The notes beneath the pieces were generated by a model. The model was not told the DNA's origin. It worked only from the letters and a program-made list of their open reading frames with translations, and ran no database searches. Positions 7,411 through 16,104 of a stretch of DNA of 46,272 bases are shown one piece after another. The position numbers and the translations under genes were made by a program. The first letter of the stretch is position 1. Each line of letters opens with the position of its first letter. The stretch spans positions 1 through 46,272 of the forward strand of contig JBHGBM010000039.1 of the NCBI GenBank assembly GCA_041946965.1, written 5' to 3'. This stretch comes from JBHGBM01 sp041946965. Lineage in GTDB: Bacteria > Acidobacteriota > Terriglobia > Bryobacterales > Bryobacteraceae.

Positions 7411-10400
7411 TTAAAAGATCAGTTTCAAACCGAGTTGGATGATCCGGGGGCCGCCGGCGCCGCTGATCACGCCGAAGGTGGGACTGTTGACGGTCATGTT
7501 CGGCTCGCCCAGGTTCGCGTGGTTCAGGGCGTTGAACAGCTCCGCGCGGAACTGCACGCGCGCGCTCTCCCGAACGGCGAAATTCTTGAACACCGAATAG
7601 TTGATGTTCCACTCGCCCGCCGCGCGCAACTGGCCGCGCCGTGCGGAGCCGACCGTGCCCACGGCGTTGGGGCCGAAGACCGAGGTGTCGAACCAGCGGG
7701 CGATGCGCTCCTGTTTGGAGCGGCCGCCGCCGAGATCCCAACTGCCGCCGCGATAATCGGCAAAATCTCCGCTGACTCCGTTGTAGTCGTTGTCGGCGCC
7801 GCTGCGCACGGTGAGCGGCGTGCCGGTCTCGGCGTTGAAGATGGCGTTCTGCTGCCACCCTCCGAGCACCCAGCGCGCCACGGGATGCCGCCCGGCGAGC
7901 TTCGGCAATTCCCAGAGACCCGAGACGACCAGCCGCTGCGTGATGTCGAAATCGGCCGGGCCGCGGTTGTTGCGCAGGTTCAGGGGGTCGGGTCCGCTCT
8001 GGTTGCCTTCAATGGAGCCGAACGAGGCGTAGTCGATGGCCTTCCCCCAGGTGTAATTGGCCAGCAGGCTCACGCCCTGCGCCATGCGGCGCTGCACCGT
8101 GACCTGCATGGAGTTGTAGATCGAGTTGCCGTTGGAGACGCCCAGTTGCAGCGGCCCGATGAGGGCGTAAGGCCGGCGCTGGTTGAGGTTGGCCGAGGTC
8201 GCGCCGGGTCCGTAGACGCCCGCGTTGGATTCGGTGGCCATCAGCAGGTGGGTTCCCTTGGATCCGACGTAGGCGACGCGCAGCAGTGTGCTCAAGGGCA
8301 GTTCCCGCTCGAGCACCAGGTTCCAGTTCTGCATGTACCCGGCGCGCATGTTGCGGGTGGGGACCGCGTAGGTGGAATAGTTCAGAAAGCTGCCGTTCCT
8401 GTCGGGCTTGTAGTTGTCCGGATCGACCACGGGCCCGCCGGCGTAGGGATCGGAAAAGCTCAGCGGCCCCACCAGTGTGGCGTCGGCCACCCAGGGCTGA
8501 CCCTGGATGGTGCGGTTATAGAACAGCCCCATGTATTCGTCGAAGAACATGCCGTAGGCCGCCCGTAGTACGGCCTTGGGAAGGAAATTCCAGGCGGCGC
8601 CCACGCGGGGCGCCAGGTTGTTCCAATCGTTGGGGATGGCTTTGTCCCCGACGCCCTCGTCGCCCGTGAACAGCAGGCCGCGAGGCGCCTTGGGAAAGAT
8701 GGCGGATTGGCGCCCGGCGATGAAGGTGGTGTGCTGCCCGCCGCCTTCGTCCAGGCCCAGCTTGGGGTCGTAGCGCAGCCCCAGGTTCACCGTCAGCCTG
8801 GAGGTGAGCCGAATATCGTCCTGAAAGAACAGCGAGAAAATCGGGTTGATGGCCGCCAGTTGCGACCTGGAGGTCTGTCTCCAGTTGGCCACGCGCCCCA
8901 GCAGGAACTCCGCATAGGCGTTGCCGGCGTTCTGGCGGTTGCGGTCGCTGAGCAGTTGCCCGCTGAAAGTGCTTTGGCCGCCGGTGAGGTAGTAAGAGAT
9001 AAACCCGGTCCGGTATCTTCGGAATTCGCCGCCGAAACGCAGGTTGTGGCGCCCGGTGGCGTAACCCGTGGACTGGGAGAGGTGAAACGACCGGGTGACG
9101 TTGTACCCCACGTTGCCGAGTCCGATCCCCGACCAGCCGCTGATGGTCACCCCCAGCAGGTTGGCCCGCGGCGAGTTCTTCACCCGCGCCCCCAGGTCCT
9201 CCAGCGTGAGCCGCGGCTCGGTGGCGCTGGTGCGCGTCGGTTCCGAGGTATTGAAGGAGACGTTCAGGCTGCTCAGCCACGTGGATGAGATGGTGAAGGT
9301 GTGGTTCAGGGTCACCGCGTGTTCGTCGCCGTAGGTTCCGTCGGTTGCATAGAGGATGTTATCGGAGAGGAGCTCCGGCGGGTTGTTGAAGCGCAGGAAG
9401 AAGTAGCGTCCCGAGAGACGGTGCCGGGGGGTCAGCATGTGGTCCAGGCGCGCCACCGCCTGGTTGTCGTTGGTGACGCTGGCGGGCGTGCCGAAGCGGA
9501 TCTGGTAGTTGGCGGCGGCGCTGGTCGGGATGCGGTCCAGCAGCTTGAGCGCCACGGGATCGAAGCGGCTGCGGGGAATCTGGTTCCCCGGAAAATACTG
9601 CGCCGGCGCCAGCGGGTCGTGGATGGCGCCCTGGCCGTCGGCGCGCAGCCACTCGGCGAAGTTGCCGCTGCGCATGGCCGCGCTCGGGGCGGTGCGCACC
9701 GCGCCGGGCGTGGCGCTGCGGATGCGGGTGCCCTGGTAGGAACCGAAGAAGAACGTTTTGTCCTTGCGCAGCGGGCCGCCCAGGGCGCCGCCGAACTGGT
9801 TGCGCTTCAGCGAGTCCCGGCCGGAAAAGAAATTGGCCGCGTTGAGCTTGTAGTTGCGCAGGAATTCGAACAGCGTGCCGTGAAAGTCGTTGGTTCCGCT
9901 CTTGGTGACCACGTTGACTACGCCGCCCACGCCGCGCCCGTATTGCGCGTCGAAGCTCGAAGTCTGCACGCTGAACTCCTGCACCGCATCGACGTTGGGA
10001 AAGGGCCGCGGCAGGTTGGTCTGGGCCTCGTTGTGGTCCGCGTTATCCAGCATGAAATTCCCGTTGATGCCGCGCGCCCCGTTGATGGCCACTCGCACCT
10101 GGTAGGTTCCAAAGCCGAGATTGGAACCCTGCACGGTGGCGGGCACGTTGCGGTCGGAGACACCCGCGTTGAGGGTCACCAGGGTCAGCACGTTGCGCCC
10201 GTTGAGCGGGAGGTCCACCACGCGCTGCTGGTCCACCACCTGGACCAGCGTTGACGAGTTGGTCTGAACCAGCTCGGCTTGCGAGCGGACCACCACGCGC
10301 TCGGTTGTGGCTCCGACCTCGAGTCTCGCGTCCACCAGTATGTCCGTGTTCACTTGCAGCAATACGTTCTGCTGAAGGAAGGGGCTGAAACCCTGCTTCT

Positions 10401-10623
10401 CGATACGAACCTGGTAATGGCCGACGGGCAGCAGAGGAATCAGGTAACGCCCGGCTTCATCGGTAAAAACCGTGCGGGATTGATTGCTCTCGACGCTGGT
10501 GGCGACGACCGAGGCGCCGGGAACGGCGCCGCCGGTCGCATCCACCACGGTGCCGTGAAGGGTAGCCGTGGCCTGGGCGAAAGCCGAAGCCAAGGCGCAG
10601 AAGAACAGTCCCAGGAACCGCAT
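7411..10623 (-). CDS. Oar-like TonB-dependent outer-membrane receptor
   Basis: A 1070-residue protein from ATG 10623, preceded by GAGGGAGG with 5 bases to the start. A signal peptide (about residues 1-18) is followed by a carboxypeptidase-regulatory-like beta domain (about 20-100: LHGTVVDATGGAVPGASV). Next come a plug-like region (VQVVDQQRVVDLPLNGRNV, VQTSSFDAQYGRGVGGVVNVVT) and a long series of barrel strands ending in a terminal Phe (LGLKLIF), the usual Bam recognition signal. Acidobacteriota encode many such receptors, believed to take up oligosaccharides or other large substrates. It heads an operon with the GH109-like gene, which hints at a glycan substrate. It is a homologue, not a copy, of the receptors at 16105 and 23002. 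Confidence 0.88.
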   Translation of the reverse strand: MRFLGLFFCALASAFAQATATLHGTVVDATGGAVPGASVVATSVESNQSRTVFTDEAGRYLIPLLPVGHYQVRIEKQGFSPFLQQNVLLQVNTDILVDARLEVGATTERVVVRSQAELVQTNSSTLVQVVDQQRVVDLPLNGRNVLTLVTLNAGVSDRNVPATVQGSNLGFGTYQVRVAINGARGINGNFMLDNADHNEAQTNLPRPFPNVDAVQEFSVQTSSFDAQYGRGVGGVVNVVTKSGTNDFHGTLFEFLRNYKLNAANFFSGRDSLKRNQFGGALGGPLRKDKTFFFGSYQGTRIRSATPGAVRTAPSAAMRSGNFAEWLRADGQGAIHDPLAPAQYFPGNQIPRSRFDPVALKLLDRIPTSAAANYQIRFGTPASVTNDNQAVARLDHMLTPRHRLSGRYFFLRFNNPPELLSDNILYATDGTYGDEHAVTLNHTFTISSTWLSSLNVSFNTSEPTRTSATEPRLTLEDLGARVKNSPRANLLGVTISGWSGIGLGNVGYNVTRSFHLSQSTGYATGRHNLRFGGEFRRYRTGFISYYLTGGQSTFSGQLLSDRNRQNAGNAYAEFLLGRVANWRQTSRSQLAAINPIFSLFFQDDIRLTSRLTVNLGLRYDPKLGLDEGGGQHTTFIAGRQSAIFPKAPRGLLFTGDEGVGDKAIPNDWNNLAPRVGAAWNFLPKAVLRAAYGMFFDEYMGLFYNRTIQGQPWVADATLVGPLSFSDPYAGGPVVDPDNYKPDRNGSFLNYSTYAVPTRNMRAGYMQNWNLVLERELPLSTLLRVAYVGSKGTHLLMATESNAGVYGPGATSANLNQRRPYALIGPLQLGVSNGNSIYNSMQVTVQRRMAQGVSLLANYTWGKAIDYASFGSIEGNQSGPDPLNLRNNRGPADFDITQRLVVSGLWELPKLAGRHPVARWVLGGWQQNAIFNAETGTPLTVRSGADNDYNGVSGDFADYRGGSWDLGGGRSKQERIARWFDTSVFGPNAVGTVGSARRGQLRAAGEWNINYSVFKNFAVRESARVQFRAELFNALNHANLGEPNMTVNSPTFGVISGAGGPRIIQLGLKLIF

Positions 10624-10723
10624 GGTTGCCTCCCTCTCTCAGGATTTCAAGCCGAGAGTTCGGTGGGGAGTGACCCCATACTGGCAATTGTGCACCGGAG
10701 CGCGGTGCGATGGCAGGTTTTCT

Positions 10724-12073
10724 TCAGGGCCGGAGGGCGGATTTCGCGGCTTCCACGTTGCGGGCGGCCGGGCTGCGGGCGGCGAGACGTGCCAGAACCA
10801 GCCAGACCAGGACGCCATAGAGCAACCCATCGGCGAGGAACGCGGCGCCGAGCCGGTAGGAAGACATGGCGGCGGCCAGCAGGGGGCCGGAACCGGCGCC
10901 CAGCAATGCGCAACTGGAGAGAAAACCGAAAGCTGCGGCGCGCCGGCTCTCCGGGATCACGTGGCTGGCGATGGTGTAGGATACCGTCAGGGTCCCGCCG
11001 GCCAGCAGGGCCAGCAGCACCCGCCAGGTTAGAAATTGCGGGATCGAATTGGCCATAGCCAGGCCTCCGCAAAGGAGCGCTCCGCAACTCCACCGCCAGA
11101 GCAGCAAAGGCCGGCCGAAGCCTAGCCGCATGCGCCGGCTGCAAAACCACGCGGCCGAACTGTCGGCGGCGGCGGCCAGCGAGAGAATGAGGCCGGCGGC
11201 CCAGGCGGATGCGGCCGGGTTGCCGGTGTGGGCCACGGCGAAGAGAGTGCTCAGCGGCTGGAGTCCACGTTCGATGACGGTGTTCAGGAACAGCAGCGCC
11301 GCCAGGATGCCGAAATCCGGTAAAGCCAGCAGCTCACGCATTCGTCCACGGTTTTGCGGGTGGCGCTCGACGGTTCGGCTGCCGGAAGGAAGCCCATCGC
11401 GATACAGGGTAGCGAACAGAAACACACTTGTGAGACACAAGGCCGCCGAGACGCGGAAGGTGTGGCGCATCCCGATTGCGGCGGTGAGCATTCCTCCGAG
11501 GAAAGGACTGAATGCCGCGGTTGCAATCTGCGAGATTTGCAGGCTGCCGATCACGGCGGCGGTCCGGTCGCGTGGCGAGAGCTGCGTGGCGAGCGCGATG
11601 GAGAGGGTTTGAAAACCGCCGGCCAACCCGAGCAGGGTCCGCAATCCAAAAAGCTGGTGTACGTTTGTGAGAAAACTGCTGGCGAGGTAGGCGACGCACA
11701 ACGCGGTGGAAGTGCGGAGTGCGTTCAGCCTCAGGCCGTGGCGGTCGGCAATGCGCCCCCAGGCGGGGCCGCTCAGGGCGGCCAACAGGGGGCTGATACC
11801 CATCAGGACGCCGGTCCAGGCGGCCACCTGCCGCGGCGACGCGACGCCCAGTTCCCGGATGAACTGCGGCAACGCCGGCATGACCAGGTAGAAAGCGGCG
11901 TCGATCAACACCGCGGAGGAGACGACGGCGAGCTGGTTCTTTCTCCACTGCGGGACATCGCGGTGTAGCGGGAGGAGTCCCACGGGAAACAGGATAATAC
12001 GCGGATAGGAAGCGTGAGCCGGCAGTGGAACCGCCATTGACGGGGAAGCCGACGTTGCTGTAATATTATTCAT
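10724..12073 (-). CDS. Major facilitator superfamily transporter, possibly ArgR-regulated
   Basis: A 449-residue protein with about 12 hydrophobic helices from residue 48 on. An MFS loop 2-3 motif (GRIADRHGLRL) is present, and a matching pattern at the start of the second half. The first 45 residues are polar, and a later ATG at 12037 is possible; neither start has a Shine-Dalgarno. The gene diverges from argF, and the imperfect ARG box at 12057-12074 overlaps its first codons. Control by ArgR would make an arginine, ornithine or citrulline exporter a reasonable guess, but the sequence resembles drug-efflux MFS members and substrate cannot be read from it. Confidence 0.8.
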   Translation of the reverse strand: MNNITATSASPSMAVPLPAHASYPRIILFPVGLLPLHRDVPQWRKNQLAVVSSAVLIDAAFYLVMPALPQFIRELGVASPRQVAAWTGVLMGISPLLAALSGPAWGRIADRHGLRLNALRTSTALCVAYLASSFLTNVHQLFGLRTLLGLAGGFQTLSIALATQLSPRDRTAAVIGSLQISQIATAAFSPFLGGMLTAAIGMRHTFRVSAALCLTSVFLFATLYRDGLPSGSRTVERHPQNRGRMRELLALPDFGILAALLFLNTVIERGLQPLSTLFAVAHTGNPAASAWAAGLILSLAAAADSSAAWFCSRRMRLGFGRPLLLWRWSCGALLCGGLAMANSIPQFLTWRVLLALLAGGTLTVSYTIASHVIPESRRAAAFGFLSSCALLGAGSGPLLAAAMSSYRLGAAFLADGLLYGVLVWLVLARLAARSPAARNVEAAKSALRP

Positions 12074-12074
12074 T
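12057..12074. promoter_or_regulatory. Imperfect ARG box (ArgR operator)
   Basis: GCTGTAATATTATTCATT matches the E. coli ARG-box consensus WNTGAATWWWWATTCANW at 13 of 16 defined positions (mismatches at 1, 5 and 7). It lies 2 bases from the perfect box at 12077. Paired boxes 2-3 bases apart are the known arrangement for hexameric ArgR. It overlaps the start codon of the MFS gene. Confidence 0.65.
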
Positions 12075-12076
12075 AC

Positions 12077-12094
12077 ACTGAATAAATATTCAGT
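12077..12094. promoter_or_regulatory. Perfect ARG box (ArgR operator) before argF
   Basis: ACTGAATAAATATTCAGT is a perfect palindrome with 8-base arms and fits every defined position of the ARG-box consensus. It ends 14 bases before the argF GTG. An ArgR protein is encoded as the last gene of the same operon, so arginine-dependent repression of argFGHR, including autoregulation, is strongly suggested. Confidence 0.85.
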
Positions 12095-12108
12095 ATTGGG
12101 GTTGCCTT

Positions 12109-13056
12109 GTGGCCGTTAGCACCGTTTCCATGCAGTTGATCAGACCGGGCATGCCGGATTTGCTGCGAGATCTGGATCTTACGGACGATGAGTTCACGTA
12201 TTTGTTGAATCTTGCCGCGGAGGTCAAGGCGAAGCCTCGCAGCTATGCGCACGCCCTGGAGGGCAAGTCTGTCGCGCTGCTCTTCGAAAAACCTTCGCTG
12301 CGGACCCGGCTGACCTTCGAGGTCGGGGTGAAACAAATGGGCGGCGGCACGGTGCTGAGCGAGGGGCTGATTGGCGGGCGCGAACCGCTGAAGGACGTGG
12401 CGCGGAACCTGGACCGCTGGGTGGAGGCCATCGTCGCGCGGACCTTCGCGCAATCCACGGTGGACGACCTGGCGCAATGGTCCTCCGTGCCGGTGATCAA
12501 CGCGCTGAGCGACATGTTCCACCCGTGCCAGGCGATGGCTGATATGCTGACGCTGCGGGAAACCTTCGGCCAGAACCTGCGCGGCATGAAGTTGGCCTTC
12601 CTGGGGGACGGCAACAACGTGGCGCACTCGCTGATGCTGAGCGCCACGCGGTTGGGGGTGCACTTCGCCATCGCGACCCCCAAAGGCTACGAGCCGAACC
12701 GGGAAATCGTGGCGCAGGCAGGGGGCCTGGCGGCGGCCGCAGGCTGCACCATGAAGGTGACCAACGAGCCGGCCGAGGCGCTGGAAGGCGCCAACGCCGT
12801 GTATACCGACGTGTGGGCCAGCATGGGGCAGGAGAGCCAGGCGGCGCGGCGCGCGGCCGTCTTCCAGAGCTACCAGGTGGATGAAGCCATGTTCGGGCGG
12901 GCGCGGCCGGACGCGGTCTTCATGCACTGTCTTCCGGCGCATCGTGACGAGGAGGTTACCGACGCCGTAATCGAGTGCCGGCGCTCGGTGGTGTTCCAGC
13001 AGGCGGAAAACCGGCTGCACACCCAGAAGGCGCTGCTCTTGATGATGCTAGGATAA
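12109..13056 (+). CDS. argF: Ornithine carbamoyltransferase
   Basis: This enzyme makes citrulline from ornithine and carbamoyl phosphate. Read from GTG 12109 it has 315 residues; ATG 12130 or 12148 would remove 7 or 13 residues and cannot be excluded, since no start has a clear Shine-Dalgarno. The carbamoyl-phosphate loop is KPSLRTR (61-67), and HPCQ is at 138-141. The ornithine-binding SMG loop is at 238-240 and HCLPAHR at 273-279. It is the first gene of argF-argG-argH-argR, with argG 10 bases downstream. Length is normal for the family. Confidence 0.93.
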   Translation: MAVSTVSMQLIRPGMPDLLRDLDLTDDEFTYLLNLAAEVKAKPRSYAHALEGKSVALLFEKPSLRTRLTFEVGVKQMGGGTVLSEGLIGGREPLKDVARNLDRWVEAIVARTFAQSTVDDLAQWSSVPVINALSDMFHPCQAMADMLTLRETFGQNLRGMKLAFLGDGNNVAHSLMLSATRLGVHFAIATPKGYEPNREIVAQAGGLAAAAGCTMKVTNEPAEALEGANAVYTDVWASMGQESQAARRAAVFQSYQVDEAMFGRARPDAVFMHCLPAHRDEEVTDAVIECRRSVVFQQAENRLHTQKALLLMMLG

Positions 13057-13066
13057 GTCGATTTTT

Positions 13067-14272
13067 ATGGAAAAACCGAAGAAAGTGGCCCTGGCCTATT
13101 CGGGCGGGCTGGATACGTCCGTGATCATTCCGTGGCTGAAGGAAAACTACGGCTGCGACGTGGTGGCGGTGTGCGGCGACATCGGGCAGGGCGGCGACGA
13201 GCTGGCCGGCCTGGAACAGAAGGCGCTCAAGACGGGCGCCTCGGAAGTTTACGTCGAAGACCTGCGGGAGGAATTCGTCGGCCAGTACCTGTGGAAGCTG
13301 GTGCGCTCCGGCGGCGTCTACGAGCACAAATACCTGCTGGGGACCTCGATCGCGCGGCCGCTGCTGGCCAAGAAGCAGGTGGAAGTGGCGCTGAAGACCG
13401 GCTGCGACGCGCTGGCCCACGGCTGCACCGGGAAGGGCAACGACCAGGTGCGCTTCGAGCTGACTTATAAGGCGCTGGCGCCGCAGCTCCGGGTAATCGC
13501 CCCGTGGCGCGAGTGGACCATCGTTTCGCGCGAGGACGCGCTTGAGTACGCGGCCAGGCACGACGTGCCGGTGGCCGCCTCCACCACCAAGATCTACAGC
13601 CGCGACCGCAACATCTGGCACATCTCGCACGAAGGCGGGGCGCTGGAAGATCCCGCCAACGCCGCGCCGGACGAGATCTGGATGCTGACCAACAGTCCGG
13701 AGCAGGCGCCGGACAAGCCGGGTCAGGTCACCATCGGGTTTGAGAAGGGCGAGCCGGTGTCGGTGAACGGCAGGACGATGAAGGCGTTCGAGCTGCTCGA
13801 GGAGTTGAACCGCATCGGCGCCGAGCACGCCATCGGGCGCATCGACCTGGTCGAGAACCGCTTCGTCGGCATGAAGTCGCGGGGATGTTACGAGACGCCG
13901 GGCGGCACCCTGATCATGGCGGCGGTGCGGGAGTTGGAAGCGCTCACGCTGGACAAGAACACGCTGCACTACAAGCAGCGTCTGGCGCTCGACTACGCGG
14001 AGCTGGTCTACAACGGCTTCTGGTTCACGCCGCTGCGCGAGGCGCTGGACGCCTTCTTCGCCGCGGTGAGCCAGACCACCACGGGCGAGGTCACGCTGGG
14101 GCTTTACAAGGGCAACGTGCAGCCGCTCGGCCGCAAGTCGCCGTATTCGCTCTACTCGCTGGATATCGCCAGCTTCACCATGGGGGCGAGCTACGACCAG
14201 AAGGACGCGCTCGGCTTCATCAACCTGATCGGGCTGCCGATCAAGGTGCGGGCGCTGGCCGCTTCGAAATGA
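13067..14272 (+). CDS. argG: Argininosuccinate synthase
   Basis: This ATP-dependent enzyme joins citrulline and aspartate to form argininosuccinate. It has 401 residues, the usual length. The PP-loop SGGLDTS is at residues 12-18. GCTGKGNDQVRFE follows near residue 120 and the AspGly-rich substrate regions match type I enzymes. Its TGA overlaps the argH ATG (14269-14272), so the two are translationally coupled. Confidence 0.95.
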   Translation: MEKPKKVALAYSGGLDTSVIIPWLKENYGCDVVAVCGDIGQGGDELAGLEQKALKTGASEVYVEDLREEFVGQYLWKLVRSGGVYEHKYLLGTSIARPLLAKKQVEVALKTGCDALAHGCTGKGNDQVRFELTYKALAPQLRVIAPWREWTIVSREDALEYAARHDVPVAASTTKIYSRDRNIWHISHEGGALEDPANAAPDEIWMLTNSPEQAPDKPGQVTIGFEKGEPVSVNGRTMKAFELLEELNRIGAEHAIGRIDLVENRFVGMKSRGCYETPGGTLIMAAVRELEALTLDKNTLHYKQRLALDYAELVYNGFWFTPLREALDAFFAAVSQTTTGEVTLGLYKGNVQPLGRKSPYSLYSLDIASFTMGASYDQKDALGFINLIGLPIKVRALAASK

Positions 14273-15642
14273 AACTCTGGGGCGGGCGGTTCGAGCACGG
14301 GCCATCGGAGGTCTTCGAGCGCTTCTCCGAATCGCTCCATTTCGACCGCCGCCTGTTGGACGCGGATATCCGCGGTTCGCAGGCGTGGGCGCGGGAGCTG
14401 GAGCGCGCGGGCATTTACACTGCCGGCGAGCGTGAGCGCGTGGTGGAAACGCTGGAAGCCATGCGCTCGGACCCCGGCTTGTTCGAAGGCGCGGCCGACG
14501 AAGACGTCCACACGCTGGTGATCCGCAGGCTTAAGGAGCGCGCGGGCGCGGTGGCGGACAAGATCCACACCGGGCGCAGCCGCAACGAGCAGGTTTCAGT
14601 GGACGTGCGCATCTGGCTCCGCGAGGAGTGCGATCGCGCGCGCGGGCGGATTGCCGCGCTGGCGGGCGCGCTGCTGGACCTGGCGGAACGCTACCCGGAC
14701 GCGGTGATTCCGGGCTACACCCACACGCGCCGCGCGCAGGCGGTGCTGTGGCCGCACTACCTGCTGGCGTACTTCGAGATGTTCGCGCGGGACTGGGAGC
14801 GGCTGGGCGAAGCGCGGCGGCGCACCAACCTGATGCCGCTCGGCTCCGGGGCGCTGGCGGGGAGCGGATTCCCGTTCGACCGCGAAGCGCTGGCGCGCGA
14901 CCTGGGGTTCGAGGGCGTCACCGCCAACAGCATGGACGTTTCCGGCGACCGCGATTTCGTGCTGGATTTTCTGTACGCGGCTTCGCTCGCCATGCTGCAC
15001 CTGAGCCGGCTGGCCGAGGACTGGATCCTCTATTCGGGCGAGGAGTACGGCTGGATGGAGCTGGGCGATGAAGTCACCAGCGGCTCCAGCCTCATGCCGC
15101 AGAAAAAGAATCCGGATTCTCTGGAATTGATCCGGGGCAAGTGCGGGCGCGTTTACGGCGCGCTGACTTCGCTGTTCGTCACCATGAAGGGCCTCCCCAT
15201 GACGTACAACCGCGACATGCAGGAGGACAAGGAGCCGCTGTTCGAGGCGGCGGACCAGTTGAGCGGTTCCCTTGAGATGATGCGGGTGGTGGCGGAAACG
15301 GCGCGCCTGAATCCCGAGGCGCCGCGCGCGGCGGCCCAGGAGAGCTGGGTGGTGGCGACGGACCTGGCCGAGGCCCTGGCGCGGGCCGGCACGCCTTTCC
15401 ACCGGGCGCACCAGATTGTGGGGCGGCTGGTCCTGGAAAGTGTGCGGGCGGGGCGCAAACCGGCGGACTGGAGTGCGGCGGAGCTTCAGGCGTTCGCGCC
15501 GGAATTCACACCGGAAATTGCGCGGCTGCTCGATCCCGCCGAAGGAATGCGGTCGCGAAACCTGGCGGGCGGCACGGGACCGGAGGCGGTGGCCTCGGCG
15601 CTCGGGCGCGCCCGCGAGCGGCTTAGAGCCATGCACGTATGA
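14269..15642 (+). CDS. argH: Argininosuccinate lyase
   Basis: This enzyme splits argininosuccinate into arginine and fumarate, the last step of the pathway. It has 457 residues from ATG 14269, which overlaps the argG stop. TGRSRN lies at 101-106 and the catalytic His in GYTHTR is H152. The fumarase/aspartase-superfamily signature GSSLMPQKKNPDS starts at residue 272 and contains the catalytic Ser. All motifs are intact. Its TGA overlaps the argR ATG. Confidence 0.95.
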   Translation: MKLWGGRFEHGPSEVFERFSESLHFDRRLLDADIRGSQAWARELERAGIYTAGERERVVETLEAMRSDPGLFEGAADEDVHTLVIRRLKERAGAVADKIHTGRSRNEQVSVDVRIWLREECDRARGRIAALAGALLDLAERYPDAVIPGYTHTRRAQAVLWPHYLLAYFEMFARDWERLGEARRRTNLMPLGSGALAGSGFPFDREALARDLGFEGVTANSMDVSGDRDFVLDFLYAASLAMLHLSRLAEDWILYSGEEYGWMELGDEVTSGSSLMPQKKNPDSLELIRGKCGRVYGALTSLFVTMKGLPMTYNRDMQEDKEPLFEAADQLSGSLEMMRVVAETARLNPEAPRAAAQESWVVATDLAEALARAGTPFHRAHQIVGRLVLESVRAGRKPADWSAAELQAFAPEFTPEIARLLDPAEGMRSRNLAGGTGPEAVASALGRARERLRAMHV

Positions 15643-16070
15643 GCAAGAGTTACCGTCAAGGGCAGATTCTGAAACTGATCCGCAGCGAGCATATCCACAC
15701 CCAGGATGAGCTGGCGCAGGCGCTCAAGGACATGGGCCTGCCGGCCACGCAGGTGACGCTTTCGCGCGACATCCGGGAGCTGCGGCTGGTGAAAACGCCG
15801 GAGGGCTACCAGGAGCTGCTGCCGGAGGAGACCGGGCCGCGCTTCACGGCGCTGGCGGCGGAGTTCCTGCTGGACGTGCGGCTGGCGCAGAACCTGATCG
15901 TGCTGAAGACCGCGCCGGGCCACGCCAACACGGTGGCGGTGGCGCTCGACAACGAAGAGTGGCCGGATGTGGTGGGGACCATCGCGGGCGACGACACGAT
16001 CCTGGTGATCACGCCGGAGAGCGGCGTGGCGGAAGCGCTGCGGAAGAAGTTGCTGGAGCTGCTGGAGTAG
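15639..16070 (+). CDS. argR: Arginine repressor
   Basis: A 143-residue transcription factor. The N-terminal winged helix includes the recognition segment TQVTLSRDIREL (about 37-48). The C-terminal oligomerisation and arginine-binding domain carries GHANTVA and GTIAGDDT (113-120), whose aspartates bind arginine in characterised ArgR proteins. It starts inside the argH stop (ATGA), so it is made together with the enzymes it is expected to repress through the ARG boxes at 12057-12094. Placement of argR at the end of an arg operon is known in other bacteria, usually Gram-positive or mycobacterial. Confidence 0.95.
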   Translation: MSKSYRQGQILKLIRSEHIHTQDELAQALKDMGLPATQVTLSRDIRELRLVKTPEGYQELLPEETGPRFTALAAEFLLDVRLAQNLIVLKTAPGHANTVAVALDNEEWPDVVGTIAGDDTILVITPESGVAEALRKKLLELLE

Positions 16071-16104
16071 GCTGCGTCGGGTTGAACGCGCCACATGCAC
16101 CCGC

